64,000 bases of DNA from Clusia tigrina (lineage: Eukaryota; Arthropoda; Insecta; Diptera; Clusiidae): contig CAKKTE020000510.1 of the NCBI GenBank assembly GCA_920105625.2, positions 1-64,000 on the forward strand, in the 5' to 3' direction. The stretch's first letter is position 1. Every line of letters begins with the position of its first letter. The notes below the pieces were generated by a model. The model made no database searches and was not told where the DNA came from. It saw nothing but the letters and a program-made list of their open reading frames with translations. A program made the position numbers and the translations under genes. This document shows positions 1 through 14,320 of this stretch, in pieces.

Positions 1-3000
1 AGTTTTAGCAGTATTTTATTTTGGAGTCAAGGGTGGGATAGTTATGAGCGATAGCTGAAATTGACAAGACGCCCAAGTACTTTATTGTCACAAAATTTCA
101 AGATTTTTTGATGCTCCAGTAAAAAGTTACAAGCATTTAAATTTTCCAAACTTTGATAGCTGTAGGACGCACCGTATAGAAGTTAGGGCCATTTAAAATT
201 TTAGCAGTGTTTCCTTTGGGACTCAAGGGTAGCATAACTATGTGCGATAGCTTAAATTGATAAGAGGCTTGAGTACTTTATTGTCACAAAATTTCAAGAT
301 TTTATTACGATCCAGTAAAAAGTTACAAGCATTTGAATGTTGCAAACTTTGATAGGTGTAGAAGTTAGGGCCATTTGAAGTTTTAGCAGTGTTTCATTTG
401 CGACTCAAGCGTAGCATAGCTATGATCCATAGCTTAAATTTATAAGAGGCTCGAGTTTTTTATTGTCACAAAATTTCATAATTTTATATCCCTCCAGTAA
501 AAAGTTACAAACATTTTAATGTTGCAAACTTTGATAGGTGCAGGATGCACCGTATAGAAGCTAGGGCCATTTGAAGTTTTATCAGTGTTTGATTTGGGAC
601 CCAGGGGTAGCATAACTATGAGCGATTGCTTAAATTTATAAGAGGCTCGAGTACTTTATTGTCACAAAATTTCAAAATTCTATTACGCTACAGTAAAAAG
701 TTACAAGCATTTGAATGGTGCAAACTTTGATAGGTAAAGGAGGCACCGTAGAGAAGTTAGGGGCATTTGAAGTTTTATCAGTATTTTATTTTGGAGTCAA
801 GGGTAGGATAGTTATGAGCGATAGCTTAAATGGACAATAGGCTCAAGTACTTTGTCACAAAATTTCAAGATTTTTTGACGCTCCAGTAAAAAGTTACAAG
901 CAATTGAATGTTGCAAAAGTTGATAGGTGTAGGACGTACCGTACAGAAGTTAGGGCCATTTGAAGTTTTATCAGTGTTTCATTTGGGACTCAAAGGTACG
1001 ATAGCTATGAGCGATAACTTCAATTGACAAGAGGCTCGAGTACTTTATTGTCACAAAATTGCAAGGTTTTATGACGCTACAGTAAAAACTTACAAGCATT
1101 TGAATGTTTCAAACTTTGATAAGTATAGAATGCACCGTATAGAAGTTAGGGCCTTTTTAAGTATTAGCAGTGTTTGATTTGGGACTCAAGGATAGCATAG
1201 CTATGAGGGATGACTTTAATTGACAAGATGCTCGAGAACTTTATTGTCACAAAATTTCAAGGCTTTATGACGCTCCAGTAAAAACTTACAAGCACTTGAA
1301 TGTTGCAAACTTTGATAGGTGTAGGACGCACCGTATAGAAGTTCGCACCATTTGAAGTTTTATCAGTGTTTGATTTGTTACTCAAGGGTAGCATAGCTAT
1401 GAGGGATGACTTTAATTGACTAGAAGCACGAGTATTTTATTCTCACAAAATTTCAAAGTTTTATGACGCTCCAGTAAAAAGTTACAAGCATTTGAATGTT
1501 GCAAACTTTGATAGGTGTAGGACGCACCGTATAGAAGTTAGGGTCATTTAAAGTTTTAACAGTGTTTCATTTGGGACTCAAGGGTAGCATACCTATGAGC
1601 GATAGTTTAAATTGATAAGAGGCTGGAGTACTTTTTTGTCACAAAATTTCAACGTTTTATGACACTCTAGTAAAAAGTTACAAGCATTTGATTGTTGGAA
1701 ACTTTGATAGGTATAGGACGCACGGTTCACAAGTAAGGGCCATTTGAAGTTTTATCAGTGTTTGATTTGGGACTCAAGGGTAGCATAGCTATGAGGGATG
1801 CCTTAATTTGTTAAGAGGCTCGATTCTATTACGCTCCAGTAAAAAGTTACAAGCATTTGAATGTTGCAAATTTTGATAGGTTTGGACACACCGTATAGAA
1901 GTTAGGGCCATTTGAAGTTTTAGCAGTGTTTAATTTGCGACTCAAGGATAGCATAACTATGAGCGATAGCTTAAATTTATAAGAGGCTCGAGTACTTTAT
2001 TTTCACAAAATTTCAAGATTTTATTACGATCCAGTAAAAAGTTACAAGCATTTGAATGTTGCAAACTTTGATAGGTGTAGAAGTTAGGGCCATTTGAAGT
2101 TTTAGCAGTGTTTCATTTGCGACTCAAGCGTAGCATAGCTATGATCCATAGCTTAAATTTATAAGAGGCTCGAGTACTTTATTGTCACAAAATTTCAAGG
2201 TTTTATGACACTCTAGTAAAAAGTTACAAGCATTTGAATATTTCAAACTTTGATAGGTAAAGGAGGCACCGTATAGAAGCTAGGGGCATTTGAAGTTTTA
2301 GCAGTATTTTATTTTGGAGTCAAGGGTGGGATAGTTATGAGCGATAGCTGAAATTGACAAGACGCTCAAGTACTTTATTGTCACAAAATTTCAAGATTTT
2401 TTGATGCTCCAGTAACAAGTTACAAGCATTTAAATTTTCCAAACTTTGATAGCTGTAGGACGCACCGTATAGAAGTTAGGGCCATTTAAAATTTTAGCAG
2501 TGTTTCCTTTGGGACTCAAGGGTAGCATAACTATGTGCGATAGCTTAAATTGATAAGAGGCTTGAGTACTTTATTGTCACAAAATTTCAAGATTTTATTA
2601 CGATCCAGTAAAAAGTTACAAGCATTTGAATGTTGCAAACTTTGATAGGTGTAGAAGTTAGGGCCATTTGAAGTTTTAGCAGTGTTTCATTTGCGACTCA
2701 AGCGTAGCATAGCTATGATCCATAGCTTAAATTTATAAGAGGCTCGAGTTTTTTATTGTCACAAAATTTCATAATTTTATATCGCTCCAGTAAAAAGTTA
2801 CAAACATTTTAATGTTGCAAACTTTGATAGGTGTAGGACGCACCGTATAGAAGTTAGGGCCATTTGAACTTTTAGGAGTGTTTGATTTGGGACTCAAGGG
2901 TAGCATAGCTATGAGGGATGACTTTAATTGACTAGAAGCATGAGTATTTTATTCTTACAAAATTTCAAGTTTTTATGACGCTCCAGTAAAAAGTTACAAG

Positions 3001-4744
3001 CATTTGATTGTGCAAACTTTGATATGTGTAGAACGCACCGTATAGAAGTTAGGGCCATTTGAAGATTTATCAGTATTTTATTTGGGAGGCAAGGGCAGCA
3101 TAGCTATGAGCGATAGCTTAAATTGAAAAGAGGCTCGAATACTTTATTGTCATAAAATTTCAAGGTTTTATTACGCTCTAGTAAAAAGTTACAAGCATTT
3201 GAATGTTGCAAACTTTGATAGGTGTAGGACGCACCGTATAAAAGTTCGCACCATTTGAAGTTTTATCAGTGTTTGATTTGTTTCTCAAGGGTAGCATAGC
3301 TATGAGGGGTGACTTTAATTGACTAGAAGCACGAGTATTTTATTCTCACAAAATTTCAAAGTTTTATGACGCTCCAGTAAAAAGTTACAAGCATTTGAAT
3401 GTTGCAAACTTTGATAGGTGTAGGGCGCACCATATAGAAGTTAGGGCCATTTGAAGTTTTAGCAGTGTTTCATTTGGGACTCAAGGGTAGCATACCTATG
3501 ATCGATAGTTTAAATTGTTAAGAGGCTCGAGTACTTTTTTGTCACAAAATTTCAACGTTTTATGACACTCTAGTAAAAAGTTACAAGCATTTGATTGTTG
3601 GAAAATTTGATAGGTATAGGACGCACGGTACACAAGTAAGGGCCATTTGAAGTTTTATCAGTGTTTGATTTCGGACTCAAGGGTAGCATAGCTATGAGGG
3701 ATGCCTTAATTTGTTAAGAGGCTCGATTTTATTACGCTCCAGTAAAAAGTTACAAGCATTTGAATGTTGCAAACTTTGATAGGTTTGGACACACCGTATA
3801 GAAGTTAGGGCCATTTGAAGTTTTAGCAGTGTTTCATTTGCGACTCAAGGATAGCATAACTATCAGTGATAGCTTAAATTGATAAGAGTCACTAGTACTT
3901 TATTGTCAAAAAATTTCAAAATATTATTACTCTCCAGTAAAAAGTTACAAGCATTTGAATGTTGCAAACTTTGATAGGTGTAGGGCGCACCGTATAGAAG
4001 TTAGGGCCATTTGAAGTTTTATTAGTGTTTGATTTGGGACACAGGGGTAGCATAGCTATGACCGATAGCTTAAATTGCTAAGAGGCTCGAGTACTTTATT
4101 GTCACAAAATTTCAAGGTTTTATGAGGCTCCAGTCAAATGTTACAAGCATTTGAATGTTGCAAACTTTGATAGGTGCAGGATGCACCGTATAGAAGCTAG
4201 GGCCATTTGAAGTTTTATCAGTGTTTGATTTGGGACCCAGGGGTAGCATAACTATGAGCGATAGCTTAAATTTATAAGAGGCTCGAGTACTTTATTGTCA
4301 CAAAATTTCAAAATTCTATTACGCTACAGTAAAAAGTTACAAGCATTTGAATGGTGCAAACTTTGATAGGTAAAGGAGGCACCGTAGAGAAGTTAGGGGC
4401 ATTTGAAGTTTTATCAGTATTTTATTTTGGAGTCAAGGGTAGGATAGTTATGAGCGATAGCTTAAATGGACAAGAGGCTCAAGTACTTTGTCACAAAATT
4501 TCAAGATTTTTTGACGCTCCAGTAAAAAGTTACAAGCAATTGAATGTTGCAAAAGTTGATAGGTGTAGGACGTACCGTACAGAAGTTAGGGCCATTTGAA
4601 GTTTTATCAGTGTTTCATTTGGGACTCAAAGGTACCATAGCTATGAGCGATAACTTCAATTGACAAGAGGCTCGAGTACTTTATTGTCACAAAATTGCAA
4701 GGTTTTATGACGCTACAGTAAAAACTTACAAGCATTTGAATGCT

Positions 4745-7050
4745 GCAAACTTTGATAGGTGTAGGACGCACCGTATAGAAGTTCGCGTCATTTGAAGTTT
4801 TATCAGTGTTTGATTTGGGACTCAAGGGTAGCATAGCTATGAGGGATGACTTTAATTGACTAGAAGCACGAGTATTTTATTCTCACAAAATTTCAAAGTT
4901 TTATGACGCTCCAGTAAAAAGTTACAAGCATTTGATTGTGCAAACTTTGATAGGTGTAGAACGCACCGTATAGAAGTTAGGGCCATTTGAAGATTTATCA
5001 GTATTTTATTTTGGAGGCAAGGGCAACATAGCTATGAGCGATAGCTTAAATTTATAAGAGGCTCGAGTACTTTATTGTCACAAAATTTCAAGGTTTTATG
5101 ACACTCTAGTAAAAAGTTACAAGCATTTGAATGTTGCAAACTTTGATAGGCGTAGGATGCACCATATAGAAGTTAAGGCCGTTTGAAGTTTTTCAGTGTT
5201 TGATTCGGGACTCAAAGGTAGCAGAGCTATTAGCGATAGCTTAAATTGACAAGAGGCTCACAAAATTTCAAGATTTTATGACGCTCCATTAAAAACTTAC
5301 AAGCATTTGAATGTTTCAAACTTTGATAGGTATAGAATGCACCGTATAGAAGCTAGGGCCTTTTTAAGTATTAGCAGTGTTTGATTTGGGACTCAAGGAA
5401 TTTAGCTATGAGGGATGACTCTAATTGACAAGATGCTCGAGAACTTTATTGTCACAAAATTTCAAGGCTTTATGACGCTCCAGTAAAAACTTACAAGCAC
5501 TTGAAGGTTGCAAACTTTGATAGGTGTAGGACGCACCGTATAGAAGTTCGCACCATTTGAAGTTTTATCAGTGTTTGATTTGTTACTCAAGGGAAGCCTA
5601 GCTATGAGGGGTGACTTTAATTGACTAGAAGCACGAGTATTTTATTCTCACAAAATTTCAAAGTTTTATGACGCTCCAGTAAAAAGTTACAAGCATTTGA
5701 TTGTGCAAACTTTGATAGGTGTAGAACGCACCGTATAGAAGTTAGGGCCATTTGAAGATTTATCAGTATTTTATTTTGGAGGCAAGGGCAGCATAGCTAT
5801 GAGCGATAGCTTAAATTGAAAACAGGCTCGAATACTTTATTGTCATAAAATTTCAAGGTTTTATGACGCTCTAGTAAAAAGTTACAAGCATTTGAATGTT
5901 GCAAACTTTGATAGGTGTAGGACGCACCGTATAGAAGTTCGCGTCATTTGAAGTTTTATCAGTGTTTGATTTGGGACTCAAGGGTAGCATAGCTATGAGG
6001 GATGACTTTAATTGACTAGAAGCACGAGTATTTTATTCTCACAAAATTTCAAAGTTTTATGACGCTCCAGTAAAAAGTTACAAGCATTTGATTGTGCAAA
6101 CTTTGATAGGTGTAGAACGCACCGTATAGAAGTTAGGGCCATTTGAAGATTTATCAGTATTTTATTTTGGAGGCAAGGGCAGCATAGCTATGAGCGATAG
6201 CTTAAATTTATAAGAGGCTCGAGTACTTTATTGTCACAAAATTTCAAGGTTTTATGACACTCTAGTAAAAAGTTACAAGCATTTGAATGTTGCAAACTTT
6301 GATAGGCGTAGGATGCACCATATAGAAGTTAAGGCCGTTTGAAGTTTTTCAGTGTTAGATTCGGGACTCAAGGGTAGCATAGCTATTAGCGATACCTTAA
6401 ATTGACAAGAGGCTCACAAAATTTCAAGATTTTATGTCGCTCCATTAAAAACTTACAATCATTTGAATGTTTCAAACTTTGATATGTATAGAATGCACCG
6501 TATAGAAGTTAGGGCCTTTTTAAGTATTAGCAGTGTTTGATTTGGGACTCAAGGATAGCATAGCTATGAGGGATGACTTTAATTGACAAGATGCTCGAGA
6601 ACTTTATTGTCACAAAATTTCAAGGCTTTATGACGCTCCAGTAAAAACTTGCAAGCACTTGAAGGTTGCAAACTTTGATAGGTGTAGGACGCACCGTATA
6701 GAAGTTCGCACCATTTGAAGTTTTATCAGTGTTTGATTTGTTACTCAAGGGTAGCATAGCTATGAGGGGTGACTTTAATTGACTAGAAGCACGAGTATTT
6801 TATTCTCAGAAAATTTCAAGGCTTTATGAAGCTCCAGTAAAAATTTACAAGCATTTGATTGTTGCAAACTTTGATAGGTGTAGAACGCACCGTATAGAAG
6901 TTAGGGACATTTGAAGATGTATCAGTATTTTATTTTTGAGGCAAGGGTAGGATAGTTATGAGCGATAGCTTAAATTGACAGAAGCTCAAGTACTTTGTCA
7001 CAAAATTTCAAGATTTTTGACGCTCCAGTAAAAAGTTACAAGCATTTGAA
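4745..7050 (+). repeat. 1,156-bp tandem duplication (six monomers)
   Basis: Two adjacent copies about 1,156 bp long, six monomers minus short deletions. Diagnostic pairs: gttcgcgtca at 4,781 and at about 5,937; the short fused form caagaggctcacaaaatttc followed by ctccattaaaaac at 5,284 and 6,440; tgttactcaaggg at 5,581 and 6,737. The match weakens toward the end of the second copy. The diagnostic ctccatt form recurs at 7,385 and 8,152 (spacings 945 and 767), so shortened third and fourth copies follow. Confidence 0.85.
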
Positions 7051-8700
7051 TGTTGCAAACTTTGATAGGTGTAGAAGTTAGGGCCATTTGAAGATTTATC
7101 AGTATTTTATTTTGGAGGCAAGGGCAGCATAGCTATGAGCGATAGCTTAAATTTATAAGAGGCTCGAGTACTTTATTGTCACAAAATTTCAAGGTTTTAT
7201 GACACTCTAGTAAAAAGTTACAAGCATTTGAATGTTGCAAACTTTGATAGGCGTAGGATGCACCGTATAGAAGTTAAGGCCATTTGAAGTTTTTCAGTGT
7301 TTGATTCGGGACTCAAGGGTAGCATAGCTATTAGCGGTAGCTTAAATTGACAAGAGGCTCACAAAATTTCAAGATTTTATGACGCTCCATTAAAAACTTA
7401 CAAGCATTTGAATGTTTCAAACTTTGATAGGTATAGAATGCACCGTATAGAAGGTAGGGCCTTTTTAAGTATTAGCAGTGTTTGATTTGGGACTCAAGGA
7501 TAGCATAGCTATGAGGGATGACTCTAATTGACAAGATGCTCGAGAACTTTATTGTCACAAAATTTCAAGGCTTTATGACGCTCCAGTAAAAACTTGCAAG
7601 CACTTGAAGGTTGCAAACTTTGATAGGTGTAGGACGCACCGTATAGAAGTTCGCACCATTTGAAGTTTTATCAGTGTTTGATTTGTTACTCAAGGGTAGC
7701 ATAGCTATGAGGGGTGACTTTAATTTACTAGAAGCACGAGTATTTTATGCTCACAAAATTTCAAAGTTTTATGACGCTCCAGTAAAAAGTTACAAGCATT
7801 TGATTGTGCAAACTTTGATAGGTGTAGAACGCACCGTATAGAAGTTAGGGCCATTTGAAGATTTATCAGTATTTTATTTTGGAGGCAAGGGCAGCATAGC
7901 TATGAGCGATAGCTTAAATTGAAAACAGGCTCGAATACTTTATTGTCATAAAATTTCAAGGTTTTATGACGCTCTAGTAAAAAGTTACAAGCATTTGAAT
8001 GTTGCAAACTTTGATAGGTGTAGGACGCACCGTATAGAAGTTAAGGCCATTTGAATATTTTCAGTGTTAGATTCGGGACTCAAGGGTAGCATAGCTATTA
8101 GCGATACCTTAAATTGACAAGAGGCTCACAAAATTTCAAGATTTTATGACGCTCCATTAAAAACTTACAAGCATTTGAATGTTTCAAACTTTGATATGTA
8201 TAGAATGCACCGTATAGAAGTTAGGGCCATTTGAAGTTTTAGCAGTGTTTCATTTGGGACTCAAGGGTAGCATACCTATGAGCGATAGTTTAAAATGATA
8301 AGAGGCTCGAGTACTTTTTTGTCACAAAATTTCAACGTTTTATGACACTCTAGTAAAAAGTTACAAGCATTTGATTGTTGGAAAATTTGATAGGTATAGG
8401 ACGCACGGTACACAAGTAAGGGCCATTTGAAGTTTTATCAGTGTTTGATTTGGGACTCAAGGGTAGCATAGCTACGAGGGATGCCTTAATTTGTTAAGTG
8501 GCTCGATTTTATTACGCTCCAGTAAAAAGTTACAAGCATTTGAATGTTGCAAACTTTGATAGGTGTAGGGCGCACCGTATAGAAGTTAGAGCCATTTGAA
8601 GTTTTATCAGTGTTTGATTTGGGACGCAGGGGTAGCATAGCTATGAGCGATAGCTTAAATTGCTAAGAGGCTCGAGTACTTTATTGTCACAAAATTTCAA
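7051..8700 (+). repeat. Shortened copies of the 1,156-bp unit
   Basis: The ctccattaaaaac variant of the preceding duplication recurs at 7,385 and 8,152. The segment from about 7,086 matches the one from about 6,141 at an offset of 945 bp. One or two monomers have dropped out between successive copies, giving a ladder of shrinking repeats. After about 8,200 the sequence switches to segments related to 3,440-4,400 (offset about 4,780, for example tttcaacgtttt at 3,554 and 8,334). Confidence 0.7.
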
Positions 8701-11700
8701 GGTTTTATGAGGCTCCAGTTCAATGTTACAAGCATTTGAATGTTGCAAACTTTGATAGGTGTAGGATGCACCGTATAGAAGCTAGGGCCATTTGAAGTTT
8801 TATCAGTGTTTGATTTGGGACCCAGGGGTAGCATAACTATGAGCGATAGCTTAAATTTATAAGAGGCTCGAGTACTTTATTGTCACAAAATTTCAAAATT
8901 TTCTTACGCTCCAGTAAAAAGTTACAAGCATTTGAATGGTGCAAACTTTGATAGGTATAGAATGCAACGTATAGAAGTTAGGGCCTTTTTAAGTATTAGC
9001 AGTGTTTGATTTGGGACTCAAGGATAGCATAGCTATGAGGGATGACTTTAATTGACAAGATGCTCGAGAACTTTATTGTCACAAAATTTCAAGGCTTTAT
9101 GACGCTCCAGTAAAAACTTACAAGCACTTGAATGTTGCAAACTTTGATAGTTGTAGGACGCACCATATAGAAGTTCGCACCATTTGAAGTTTTATCAGTG
9201 TTTGATTTGTTACTCAAGGGTAGCATAGCTATGAGGGGTGACTTTAATTGACTAGAAGCACGAGTATTTTATTCTCACAAAATTTCAAAGTTTTATGACG
9301 CTCCAGTAAAAAGTTACAAGCATTTGAATGTTGCAAACTTTGATAGGTGTAGGGCGCACCGTATAGAAGTTAGGGCCATTTGAAGTTTTATCAGTGTTTC
9401 ATTTGGGACGCAGGGGTAGCATAGCTATGAGCGATAGCTTAAATTGCTAAGAGGCTCGAGTACTTTATTGTCTCAAAATTTCAAGGTTTTATGAGGCTCC
9501 AGTAAAATGTTACAAGCATTTGAATGTTGCAAACTTTGATAGGTGTAGGATGCACCGTATAGAAGCTAGGGCCATTTGAAGTTTTATCAGTGTTTGATTT
9601 GGGACCCAGGGGTAGCATAACTATGAGCGATAGCTTGAATTTATAAGAGGTTCGAGTACTTTATTGTCACAAAATTTCAAAATTTTATTACGCTCCAGTA
9701 AAAAGTTACAACCATTTGAATGGTGCAAACTTTGATAGGTAAAGGAGGCACCGTATAGAAGTTAGGGGCATTTGAAGTTTTATCAGTATTTTATTTTGGA
9801 GTCAAGGGTAGGATAGTTATGAGCGATAGCTTAAATGGACAAGAGGCTCCAGTACTTTGTCACAAAATTTCAAGATTTTTTGACGCTCCAGTAAAAAGTT
9901 ACAAGCAATTGAATGTTGCAAACGTTGATAGGTGTAGGACGTACCGTACAGAAGTTAGGGCCATTTGAAGTTTTATCAGTGTTTCGTTTGGGACTCAAAG
10001 GTACCATAGCTATGAGCGATAACTTCAATTGACAAGAGGCTCGAGTACTTTATTGTCACAAAATTGCAAGGTTTTATGACGCTACAGTAAAAACTTACAA
10101 GCATTTGAATACTGCAAACTTTGATAGGTGTAGGACGCACCGTATAGAAGTTCGCGCCATTTGAAGATTTATCAGTGTTTGATTTGGGACTCAAGGGTAG
10201 CATAGCTATGAGGGATGACTTTAATTGACTAGAAGCACGAGTATTTTATTCTCACAAATATTCAAGGCTTTATGAAGCTCCAGTAAAAATTTACAAGCAT
10301 TTGATTGTTGCAAACTTTGATAGGTGTCGAACGCACCGTATAGAAGTTAGGGCCATTTGAAGATTTATCAGTATTTTATTTTTGAGGCAAGGGCAGCATA
10401 GCTATGAGCGATAGCTTAAATTGACAAGAGGCTCAAATACTTTATTGTCAGAAAATTTCAAGGTTTTATGACGCTCTAGTAAAAAGTTACAAGCATTTGA
10501 ATGTTGCAAACTTTGATAGGTAAAGGAGGCACCGTATAGAAGTTAGGGTCATTTGAAGTTTTATCAGTATTTTATTTTGGAGTCAAGGGTAGGATAGTTA
10601 TGAGCGATAGCTTAAATTGACAAGAGGCTCAAGTACTTTGTCACAAAATTTCAATGTTTTTGACGCTCCAATAAAAAGTTACAAGCATTTGAATGTTGCA
10701 AACTTTGATAGGTTTAGAAGTTAGGGCCATTTAAAGATCTATCAGTATATTATTTTGGAGGCAAGGGCAGCATAGCTATGAGCGATAGCTTAAATTTATA
10801 AGAGGCTCGAGTACTTTATTGTCACAAAATTTCAAGGTTTTATGACACTCTAGTAAAAAGTTACAAGCATTTGAATGTTGCAAACTTTGATAGGCTTGGA
10901 TGCACCGTATATAAGTAAGGGCCATTTGAAGTTTTATCAGTGTTAGATTTGGGACTCAAGGGTAGCATATCTATGAGCGATAACTTAAATTGATAAGAGG
11001 CTCGAGTTTTCTATTGTCACAAAATTTAATAATTTTATAACGCTCCAGTAAAAAGTTACAAACATTTGAATGTTGCAAACTTTGATAGGTATAGGACGCA
11101 CCGTATAGAAGTTAGGGCCATTTGAAGTTTTAGGAGTGTTTGATTTGGGATTCAAGGGTAGCATAGCTATGAGGGATGACTTTAATTGACTAGAAGCACG
11201 AGTATTTTATTCTCACAAACTTTCAAGGTTTTATGACGCTCTAGTAAAAAGTTACTAGCATTTGAATGTTGCAAACTTTGATAGGTGTAGGGCGCACCGT
11301 ATAGAAGTTAGGGCCATTTGAAGTTTTAGCAGTGTTTCATTTGGGACTGAATGATAGCATACCTATGAGCGATAGTTTAAATTGATAAGAGGCTCGAGTA
11401 CTTTTTTGTCACAAAATTTCAACGTTTTATGACACTCTAGTAAAAAGTTACAAGCATTTGATTGTTGGAAACTTTGATAGGTATAGGACGCACCGTACAC
11501 AAGTAAGGGCCATTTGAAATTTTATCAGTGTTTGATTTGGGACTCAAGGGTAGCATAGCTATGAGGGATGCCTTAATTTGTTAAGAGGCTACCAAACTTT
11601 GATAGGTTTGGACACACCGTATAGAAGTTAGGGCCATTTGAAGTTTTAGCAGTGTTTCATTTGGGACTCAAGGATAGCATAACTATGAGCGATAGCTTAA

Positions 11701-13139
11701 ATTGATTAGAGGCACTAGTACTGTATTGTCAAAAAATTTCAAAATTTTATTACTCTCCAGTAAAAAGTTACAAGCATTTGAATGTTGCAAACTTTGATAG
11801 GTGTAGGGCGCACCGTATAGAAGTTAGGGCCATTTGAAGTTTTAGCAGTGTTTCATTTGGGACTCAAGGGTAGCATAGCTATGAGCGATAGCTTAAATTG
11901 ATAAGAGGCTCGAGTTCTTTATTGTCACAAAATTTCAAAATTTTATTACGCTCCATTAAAAACTTACAAGCATTTGAATGTTGCAAACTTTGATAGGTGT
12001 AGAAGTTAGGGCCATTTGAAGATTTATCAGTATTTTATTCTGGAGGCAAGGGCAGCATAGCTATGAGCGATAGCTTAAATTTATAAGAGGCTCGAGTACT
12101 TTATTGTCACAAAATTTCAAGGTTTTATGACACTCTAGTAAAAAGTTACAAGCATTTGAATGTTGCAAACTTTGATAGGCGTAGGATGCAACGTATATAA
12201 GTAAGGGCCATTTGAAGTTTTATCAGTGTTAGATTTGGGACTCAAGGGTAGCATAACTATGAGCGATAGCTTAAATTGATAAGAGGCTCGAGTTTTTTAT
12301 TGTCACAAAATTTCATAATTTTATAACGCTCCATTAAAAACTTACAAGCATTTGAATGTTTCAAACTTTGATAGGTATAGAACGCACCGTATAGAAGTTA
12401 GGGCCTTTTTAAGTATTAGCAGTGTTTGATTTGGGACTCAAGGATAGCATAGCTATGAGGGATGACTTTAATTGACAAGATGCTCGAGAACTTTATTGTC
12501 ACAAAATTTCAAGGCTTTATGACGCTTCAGTAAAAACTTACAAGCACTTGAATGTTGCAAACTTTGATAGGAGTAGGACGCACCGTATAGAAGTTCGCAC
12601 CATTTGAAGTTTTATCAGTGTTTGATTTGTTACTCAAGGGTAGCATAGCTATGAGGGATGACTTTAATTGACTAGAAGCACGAGTATTTTATTCTAACAA
12701 AATTTCAAGGTTTTATGACGCTCCAGTAAAAAAATACAAGCATTTAAATGTTGCAAACTTTGATAGGTGTAGGGCGCACCGTATAGAAGTTAGGGCCATT
12801 TGAAGTTTTAGCAGTGTTTCATTTGGGACTCAAGGGTAGCATACCTATGAGCGACAGTTTAAATTGATAAGAGGCTCGAGTACTTTTTTGTCACAAAATT
12901 TCAACGTTTTATGACACTCTAGTAAAAAGTTACAAGCATTTGATTGTTGGAAACTTTGATAGGTACAGGACGCACCGTACACAAGTAAGGGCCATTTGAA
13001 GTTTTATCAGTGTTTGATTTGGGACTCAAGGGTAGCATAGCTATGAGGAATGCCTTAATTTGTTAAGAGGCTCGATTTTATTACGCTCCAGTAAAAAGTT
13101 ACAAGCATTTGAATTTTGCAAACTTTGATAGGTTTGGAC

Positions 13140-14320
13140 ACACCGTATAGAAGTTAGGGCCATTTGAAGTTTTAGCAGTGTTTTATTTGGGACTCAAGGG
13201 TAGCATAACTATGAGCGATAGCTTAAATTGATAAGAGGCTCGAGTAGTTTATTGTCACAAAATTTCAAGATTTTATTACGCTCCAGTAAAAAGTTACAAG
13301 CATTTCAATGTTGCAAACTTTGATAGGTAAAGGAGGCACCGTATAGAAGTTAGGAGCATTTGAAGTTTTATCAGTATTTTATTTTGGAGTAAAGGGTAGG
13401 ATAGTTATGAGCGATAGTTTAAATTGAGAAGAGGCTCAAGTAGTTTGTCACAAAATTTCAAGGTTTTATGACGCTCCAGTAAAAAGTTACAAGCATTTGA
13501 ATGTTGCAAACTTTGATAGGTGTAGGACGCACCGTATAGAAGTTAAGGCCATTTGAAGTTTTTCAGTGTTTGATTCGGGACTCAAGGGTAGTATAGCTAT
13601 TAGCGATAGCTTATATTGACAAGAGGCTCGAGTACTTTATCCTCACAAAAGTTCAAGATTTTATGACGCTCCAGTAAAAACTTACAACCATTTGAATGTT
13701 TCAAACTTTGATAGGTATAGAACGCACCGTATAGAAGTTAGGGCCATTTTAAGTATTAGCAGTGTTTGATTTGGGACTCAAGGATAGCATAGCTATGAGG
13801 GATGACTTTAATTGACAAGATGCTCAAGAACTTTATTGTCACAAAATTTCAAGGTTTTATGACGCTCCAGTAAAAAGTTACAAGCAATTGATTGTTGCAA
13901 ACTTTGATAGGTGTAGAACGCACCGTATAGAAGTAAGGGCCATTTGAAGTTTTAGCAGTGTTTCATTTGGGACTCAAGGGTAGCATAACTATTAGCGATA
14001 GCTTAAATTGATAAGAGGCTCGAGTAGTTTATTGTCACAAAATTTCAAGATTTTATTACGCTCCAGTAAAAAGTTACAAGCATTTCAATGTTGCAAACTT
14101 TGATAGGTAAAGGAGGCACCGTATAGAAGTTAGGAGAATTTGAAGTTTTATCAGTATTTTATTTTGGAGTAAAGGGTAGGATAGTTATGAGCGATAGTTT
14201 AAATTGACAAGAGGCTCAAGTACTTTGTCACAAAATTTCAAGGTTTTATGACGCTCCAGTAAAAAGTTACAAGCATTTGAATGTTGCAAACTTTGATAGG
14301 TGTAGGGCACACCGTATAGA
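13140..14320 (+). repeat. 780-bp tetramer duplication
   Basis: The segment 13,140-13,540 recurs at 13,920-14,320 with a constant offset of 780 bp, four monomers minus four bases. Shared diagnostic features are agtagtttattgtcac, gcatttcaatgttgc, ggtaaaggaggcaccg, gttaggag and ggagtaaagggtagg. The flanks do not match, so the duplication ends are near these positions. One carried-over copy then became part of the 2.89-kb unit. Confidence 0.85.

Larger units (their letters stand above)
1..13130 (+). repeat. Zone 1: mosaic multimeric satellite
   Basis: This zone has no single higher-order period. It is a patchwork of segments copied at different offsets: 1-545 matches 2,294-2,838 (offset 2,293); 541-1,105 matches about 4,177-4,741 (offset 3,636-3,637); about 1,270-1,930 matches 3,173-3,833 (offset 1,903); about 4,140-4,870 matches 9,509-10,240 (offset about 5,369). 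Matched segments differ by scattered point changes and abut sequence that does not match. The pattern suggests repeated unequal exchange followed by divergence. A 14-bp-deleted monomer form (ggtgtagaagttaggg) occurs here near 352, 2,649, 7,068, 10,708 and 11,996; I did not notice it elsewhere. Confidence 0.85.

Noticed and set aside
4351..4599. Plus-strand open frame of 82 codons
   Set aside because: It spans parts of two forward monomers and stays open only because of a 3-bp deletion and local substitutions. The closely related segment at 9,720-9,970 is not open in the same way.
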